Shown here piece after piece: positions 59,379 to 64,000 of a stretch of DNA of 64,000 nt. Every line of letters starts with the position of its first letter. Within the stretch, counting starts at the first letter, position 1. Under the pieces are notes generated by a model. It was given only the letters and a program-made list of their open reading frames with translations, did not search any database and was not told where the DNA came from. The stretch comes from Brevundimonas viscosa (GTDB taxonomy: Bacteria; Pseudomonadota; Alphaproteobacteria; Caulobacterales; Caulobacteraceae): NCBI RefSeq assembly GCF_900116065.1, contig NZ_FOZV01000001.1, forward strand, positions 372,001 through 436,000, read 5' to 3'. The position numbers were made by a program, and so were the translations under genes.

Positions 59379-61211
59379 ATGCAGCGAGCCCTTCTTCTCA
59401 CCACGGCCGCGGCCGTAGTCCTTCCCCTGCCGTCCCACGCCCGCACGCCGGATGCGGCGGCGGACCCCCTGGACGAGGTGGTGGTCACCGCCACGCGCCT
59501 GCCCGCCATCGTGCAGGACACGCCCGGCGCGCGGGTCGTCGACCGCGCGACCATCGACCGGCGCGGCGCCGTCTTCGCCGCCGACATCCTCGCCGACGTG
59601 CCCGGCCTGTCGGTGGTGCGCTCGGGCGCCTTCGGCGGCGTCGCCCAGGTGCGCATGCGCGGGGCCGGGCCGGGCAAGACCCTGGTGCTGGTCGACGGCG
59701 TGCCGGTCAACGATCCCGCCGAGGTCAACGGCGCCTTCGATTTCGGCGGCTTCGACCTGGCCGACATCGAACGCATCGAGGTGCTGTCGGGACCGCAGTC
59801 GTCGCTGTGGGGCTCGGACGCCATCGGCGGCGTGATCGCCTTCACCACCCGCGAGACCGACGGCGTCGCGGCGGACCTCGAGGCGGGGTCCTTCGACACC
59901 CGGCGCGGCCGTCTGGCCGTCGGGACCGCCGACGTCGACCGGGCGGTCGGAGCCTGGCTGTCGCACGTGGTCTCCGAGGGGATCTCGGCCGCCGACGCCC
60001 GCGACGGCGGCGCCGAACGCGACGGCCTCCGCTCCACCACCGCCGGCATCAAGGGCCGCTACGCCTTCAGCCCCTCCATCTCGGTAGACGGCTCGCTGCG
60101 CTGGACCGACGCCGAGGTCGACCTAGACGGCTATCCCGCCCCCGCCTTCGTTCTCGCCGACACGCCGGACACGCAGACCAGCGAGCAGTGGTCCGGCTTC
60201 GGCCGGCTGCACCTGTCGGCGCTGGGCCTCGACCACCGGTTCAGCCTCTCCGTGCACGACCTGACCCGCGAGACCGTCTCGGACTTCCCCTCCGTCTTCG
60301 ACGCCTCCCGGCAGGCGTGGCGCTGGCAGGCGACCGGGACCGCCCGCGGCGTCGACTTCGTCCTCGGGGCCGAGCGTGAGGACGCGGAGGGCCGCCTCTC
60401 CACCGGCCTGACCGGCGAGCTCGGGACGACCTCGGCTTTCGCCACGGCGCGGGTGGAGCCGGTCGCGCGGCTCAGCCTGACCGGCGCGCTCCGCCACGAC
60501 GCCACCGACGACTTCGGCGCGAAGACCACCGGCCGCCTCTCGGCCGCCTTCGACGCCGGCGCGGGGGTGACCCTGTCGGCGGCCTGGGGGACGGGCTTCA
60601 AGGCCCCGTCGATCAGCCAGGCGGTGTGCGACTTCTGCTTCGCGCCGCAGCCCTGGCCGACCCTCGTTCCCGAGACCGCCGAAGGGCTCGAGGCGGCGAT
60701 CGGCTGGCGCTCCGCCGACCGGCGGCTGGAGGGCCGCGCCACCCTCTACCGGCTGAAGGTCGAGGATCAGATCAGCTATGTGGCCGGCCGCTACGTCAAC
60801 ATCGCCGAGACGGCGACGGACGGGGTGGAGCTGGAGGGCCGCGCCCGGCTGGGCGGCGGCTTCGACCTGACGGCGGCCTATGCGTGGACCGACGCCCGCG
60901 ACGAGACGACCGGCGCCCGGCTGCTGCGCGTGCCGGAACATGCCGCTTCGGCGACGCTGGGCTGGAGCGGCGAGCGCCTGTCGGCCGCCGTCACCGTGCG
61001 GGCCGAAAGCGACCAGGACGACTCCGACGGGTTTGCTGCGGTGGTGCGGGACGGCTTCGTCACCGCCAGTCTGGCCGGCTCATACGTCCTGACGGAGCAG
61101 GTCACCCTCACCGCGCGGATCGAGAACCTGACGGACGAAGCCTACCAGCAGGTGTTCGGCTACGGCGAGCCGGGCCGGTCCGCCTACGTCGGCCTCAGGC
61201 TGCGCTACTGA
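59379..61211 (+). CDS. btuB: TonB-dependent vitamin B12 receptor BtuB
   Basis: A 610-residue outer-membrane receptor. Signal peptide (MQRALLLTTAAAVVLPLPSHA), TonB box at residues 32-40 (DEVVVTATR), plug domain with QVRMRGAGPGKTLVLVDG, SGPQSSLWGSDAIGGVI, and a barrel ending AYVGLRLRY. The upstream cobalamin riboswitch strongly supports B12 or another corrinoid as ligand. The chosen ATG follows GGAG by 8 bases. It overlaps the convergent aldo/keto reductase by 17 bases. Confidence 0.95.
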   Translation: MQRALLLTTAAAVVLPLPSHARTPDAAADPLDEVVVTATRLPAIVQDTPGARVVDRATIDRRGAVFAADILADVPGLSVVRSGAFGGVAQVRMRGAGPGKTLVLVDGVPVNDPAEVNGAFDFGGFDLADIERIEVLSGPQSSLWGSDAIGGVIAFTTRETDGVAADLEAGSFDTRRGRLAVGTADVDRAVGAWLSHVVSEGISAADARDGGAERDGLRSTTAGIKGRYAFSPSISVDGSLRWTDAEVDLDGYPAPAFVLADTPDTQTSEQWSGFGRLHLSALGLDHRFSLSVHDLTRETVSDFPSVFDASRQAWRWQATGTARGVDFVLGAEREDAEGRLSTGLTGELGTTSAFATARVEPVARLSLTGALRHDATDDFGAKTTGRLSAAFDAGAGVTLSAAWGTGFKAPSISQAVCDFCFAPQPWPTLVPETAEGLEAAIGWRSADRRLEGRATLYRLKVEDQISYVAGRYVNIAETATDGVELEGRARLGGGFDLTAAYAWTDARDETTGARLLRVPEHAASATLGWSGERLSAAVTVRAESDQDDSDGFAAVVRDGFVTASLAGSYVLTEQVTLTARIENLTDEAYQQVFGYGEPGRSAYVGLRLRY

Positions 61212-62088
61212 TCCGGCGCACGGTGGCGAGGACGGGGGCCGGCTGCTCCAGCTGCAGCTGGCCCCAGTCCAGCGCCGGCGCGGGGGCGTGGGCCGCCGCC
61301 AGCATGGCGCGCAGTTCGGCCGCAGAAGCGGCGCTCGCCACCACCGCCGAGGCCTGCGGCAGGCCGAGGGTGTAGGCCAGCACGGCCTGCATCGGGTCGA
61401 CGCGGGCTTCGGCCAGCCGCCGGCGGATGCGCGACAGCTGCGGCGCATAGCGGTTCATCTCCGGCGGGAGGCTGTCGCCGCTCATGAACAGCAGGCCGCC
61501 GGCGAACACCGACGACAGGTGGATATCGACGCCGAGGCTCGCCAGTTCGTCCAGCACCCCGGTGCGGTGGGCGCGCTGGTCCAGCAGGCTGCACGGCAGC
61601 TGCACGAGATCCGGCTGGAAGCGTCGGGCCAGCAGCGCCGGGCCGTCTTCCATGGTGGCGCAGAAGCCGATGCGACGGAACAGGCCGCGGTCCTTCAGCG
61701 CCTGCATCCGCTCCCACAGCTCCCGGCCTTCCGAACCCACCAGTTCGGCGGCGCTGGCGGCCAGCAGGGCGTCGCCGCGCGGCAGGCCGAGGCGCTCCAG
61801 CGAGCGGCGGGCGCGCGCCTCGACCCGGTCGACGCCCTCGGCGATCGGGACGGTGCGCACCGTCACCTGGAACGGCGAGGGGAAGGGCCAGGCCTGGCCG
61901 AGCAGGCGCTCGCCGTCGCCCTCGGGCCGGGTCGCGACCACGGTCACGCCCGCGTCGGCGGCGGTCTGCAGCAGGAATCGCAGCGATTCCTCGCGTGCGC
62001 CGACCGGCGCCGGCATGGCCCGTTCGGGCGCGTGCACGACGGCGAGCGCGAGCTTGTCGACCGGAGACGGGGCGCGGTGCGGGATCAC
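61195..62088 (-). CDS. Aldo/keto reductase-like protein lacking usual catalytic residues
   Basis: A 297-residue TIM-barrel-like protein. Barrel features: LQLPCSLLDQRAHRTGVL-type strand (seen as LVQLPCSLLDQRAHRTG), VDIHLSSVFAGGLLFM and VLAYTLGLPQASAVV. The usual DxxxxYG catalytic region is replaced by VVATRPEGDGERLLG with no Tyr, and the Lys strand reads VTVRTVPI. Thus key residues of true AKRs are missing. The start is GTG. It may act as a binding protein or a different enzyme. Function unknown. Confidence 0.72.
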   Translation of the reverse strand: MIPHRAPSPVDKLALAVVHAPERAMPAPVGAREESLRFLLQTAADAGVTVVATRPEGDGERLLGQAWPFPSPFQVTVRTVPIAEGVDRVEARARRSLERLGLPRGDALLAASAAELVGSEGRELWERMQALKDRGLFRRIGFCATMEDGPALLARRFQPDLVQLPCSLLDQRAHRTGVLDELASLGVDIHLSSVFAGGLLFMSGDSLPPEMNRYAPQLSRIRRRLAEARVDPMQAVLAYTLGLPQASAVVASAASAAELRAMLAAAHAPAPALDWGQLQLEQPAPVLATVRRISSAA

Positions 62089-62258
62089 CGGCGGAGTCTG
62101 ACGGGCAAAGCTTAAGACCCGCCTTCCAACTCCTTGCCTGAACCTTACCCGCTGAACGCTGATCGGCGCCCCAATCCCGCCCTTGCATCGCGGGGCGTCT
62201 GGTCCTTTAAGCGCCGCACGCTCCAGCGCCTCCCCGCGCGCGCCGAAGGACCTCCGCC

Positions 62259-63497
62259 ATGTCGTCTTCCGCCCCCGCCCCGAAGAAGGTCGTCCTCGCC
62301 TATTCGGGCGGCTTGGACACCTCGATCATCCTCAAGTGGCTGCAGACCGAGTACGGGGCGGAGGTCATCACCTTCACCGCCGATCTCGGCCAGGGCGAGG
62401 AGCTGACCCCGGCTCGCGAAAAGGCGCTGAAGCTGGGGATCAAGCCGGAGAACATCTTCATCGACGACCTGCGCGAGGAGTTCGTGCGGGACTACGTCTT
62501 CCCGATGTTCCGGGCCAACACCGTCTACGAGGGCCAGTACCTCCTCGGCACCTCGATCGCCCGGCCGCTGATCGCCAAACGCCAGATCGAGATCGCCCGC
62601 CAGCTCGGCGCCGACGCCGTCTGTCACGGGGCTACCGGCAAGGGCAACGACCAGGTCCGCTTCGAGCTCGGCTACTACGCGCTGGAGCCCGACATCCGCG
62701 TCATCGCGCCGTGGCGCGAGTGGTCGTTCCGCAGCCGCGAGGCCCTGCTCGACTTCGCCGAGAAGCACCAGATCCCGATCTCGAAGGACAAGCGCGGCGA
62801 GGCGCCCTTCTCGGTCGACGCCAACCTGCTGCATTCCTCCTCCGAGGGTAAGGTGCTGGAGGACCCGGCGGTCGAGGCGCCCGAGTTCGTCCACCAGCGC
62901 ACCCTGTCCCCGGAGGACGCCCCCGACCAGCCGACCGTGATCACCATCGGCTTCGAGAAGGGCGACGCCGTCTCCATCGACGGCGAGAGACTGTCCCCGG
63001 CGGAGCTGCTCACCCGCCTCAACCAGCTGGGCCACGACAACGGCATCGGCCGGCTCGACCTGGTCGAGAACCGCTTCGTCGGCATGAAGTCGCGCGGCGT
63101 CTACGAGACCCCCGGCGGGACCATCCTGCTGGCCGCCCACCGCGGCATCGAGTCCATCACCCTGGACCGCGGCGCCATGCACCTGAAAGACGAGCTGGCG
63201 GTCAAGTACGCCCAGCTGATCTACAACGGCTTCTGGTTCTCGCCCGAGCGCGAGATGCTGCAGGCCGCCATCGACCACAGCCAGCAGCGGGTCAACGGGA
63301 CCGTCCGGGTCAAGCTCTACAAGGGCAACGCCACGGTGATCGGCCGCGAGAGCCCCGACAGCCTCTACGACCAGGAGCTGGTCACCTTCGAGGAGGGCGC
63401 CGTGGCCTACGACCACCGCGACGCCGAGGGCTTCATCAAGCTCAACGCCCTGCGCCTGCGCGTTCTGGGCAAGCGGGACGCGCGCGACCGCGGGTGA
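62259..63497 (+). CDS. argG: Argininosuccinate synthase
   Basis: A 412-residue arginine-pathway enzyme joining citrulline and aspartate with ATP. N-type ATP loop [34 protein letters not shown], and [20 protein letters not shown] are family signatures. Length standard. The 170-base upstream gap holds no other feature I can name. Confidence 0.97.
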   Translation: MSSSAPAPKKVVLAYSGGLDTSIILKWLQTEYGAEVITFTADLGQGEELTPAREKALKLGIKPENIFIDDLREEFVRDYVFPMFRANTVYEGQYLLGTSIARPLIAKRQIEIARQLGADAVCHGATGKGNDQVRFELGYYALEPDIRVIAPWREWSFRSREALLDFAEKHQIPISKDKRGEAPFSVDANLLHSSSEGKVLEDPAVEAPEFVHQRTLSPEDAPDQPTVITIGFEKGDAVSIDGERLSPAELLTRLNQLGHDNGIGRLDLVENRFVGMKSRGVYETPGGTILLAAHRGIESITLDRGAMHLKDELAVKYAQLIYNGFWFSPEREMLQAAIDHSQQRVNGTVRVKLYKGNATVIGRESPDSLYDQELVTFEEGAVAYDHRDAEGFIKLNALRLRVLGKRDARDRG

Positions 63498-63580
63498 GGC
63501 GGAATCCACTCGCCTGCGCGCCGCGTCGGCGCCATTCTGCATCCGCCGCCGCCGGCGCCGCCGCATTCCAGGAATCCTTC

Positions 63581-64000
63581 ATGTCTCTCCGTCTCGTCCT
63601 CGCCGCCTCGGCCGTCCTGGCCTTCGCCGCGCCCGCCTTCGCCCAGGAAGCGCCGGCCGCGCCGGCCGCCGCCGCCGAGGCGCCCATGACCGAGGCCGAA
63701 CTGGAGCTCCGGGCCGACGCCTTCGAGGCCCGCATGGGCGAGATGACCTCGGAGATGCAGGCCGCCGCCACGGCCGCCAGCGGCGACCAGGCGAAGGCCT
63801 CCGCCGACCTCGACGCCATCGCGGCCCGCTACCAGCCGGAAGCCGACGCCTTCGCCGAAACCCTCAAGGGCTTCATCGCCTCGCAGATGGCGAGCCTGCC
63901 GCCCGAGGCGCAGGCGCAGGCCGCCATGGCCGGCCCGATGATCGACGCCCAGGTTCGCGGCATCCCCGCCCAGGCGAAGGCCGAGGTCCTGGCCGCCGCT
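63581..64000 (+). CDS. Exported Ala/Glu-rich protein (partial)
   Basis: The first 140 residues; it continues beyond the window. Signal peptide MSLRLVLAASAVLAFAAPAFAQ, then an Ala-Pro segment and a helical, coiled-coil-prone region (MTEAELELRADAFEARMGEM). AGGAA precedes the ATG by about 8 bases. No family recognised. Confidence 0.75.
   Translation, partial: MSLRLVLAASAVLAFAAPAFAQEAPAAPAAAAEAPMTEAELELRADAFEARMGEMTSEMQAAATAASGDQAKASADLDAIAARYQPEADAFAETLKGFIASQMASLPPEAQAQAAMAGPMIDAQVRGIPAQAKAEVLAAA

Overview
The window is about 70% G+C chromosomal DNA from an alphaproteobacterium of the Caulobacteraceae, most likely Brevundimonas or a close relative. Five things point there: the mutS-glnD-murJ-trpS block, the fsa-DUF484-xerC block divergent from priA, ccm genes divergent from acnA, promoters resembling the Caulobacter housekeeping consensus with apparently leaderless starts, and a gene pair that fits a diaminoglucose lipid A. 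I see no prophage, insertion sequence, plasmid backbone or CRISPR array. Coding density is high, strands alternate often, and many gene pairs overlap by four bases (GTGA or ATGA), which suggests translational coupling.

Layout. 0-5 kb: end of a MarC-type membrane protein, an orphan PAS histidine kinase, a small membrane protein, dihydrolipoyl dehydrogenase and an exported retropepsin-like protease. 5-12.5 kb: xerC, a DUF484 gene and a transaldolase-like gene run left; priA runs right; then a 780-base non-coding stretch with two kinds of palindromic repeat; then mtaB and dapF. 12.5-18.1 kb: a potassium channel with a zinc ribbon, two tandem S9 prolyl-oligopeptidase-like enzymes and a head-to-head pair of REP-like repeats. 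18.1-24.3 kb: MarR regulator with a basic tail, yciB, ftsY, nadE, an alpha/beta hydrolase and gmhB. 24.4-30.7 kb: aminotransferase and dehydrogenase (gnnB/gnnA-like), MaoC hydratase, threonine dehydratase, glpK and a phosphotransferase.

30.7-40.1 kb: small exported proteins, then cytochrome c maturation genes split into ccmAB and ccmCDG by an oppositely oriented S41-like peptidase/PhnA-like pair, then acnA. 40.1-46.5 kb: two paralogous lipoproteins, isoaspartyl peptidase, quinone oxidoreductase, DUF1232 protein, an SDR, tRNA-Gly(GCC), a small exported protein, another SDR and an Rrf2 regulator. 46.6-64 kb: kup, an RsmB-type methyltransferase, a GNAT enzyme, trpS, murJ, glnD, mutS, a cobalamin riboswitch with btuB, a degenerate aldo/keto reductase, argG and the start of an exported protein.

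Most genes are housekeeping: replication restart and repair (priA, mutS, xerC), envelope building (murJ, gmhB, gnnAB), nitrogen and amino-acid metabolism (glnD, argG, dapF), respiration (ccm, acnA, lpdA), and ion or vitamin uptake (kup, btuB). I found no obvious new multi-gene defence or biosynthetic system. The points most worth following are the split ccm operon, the loss of one zinc site in PriA, the unexplained paired lipoproteins, the putative lipid A diamino-sugar genes and the repeat elements between 9.7 and 10.4 kb.
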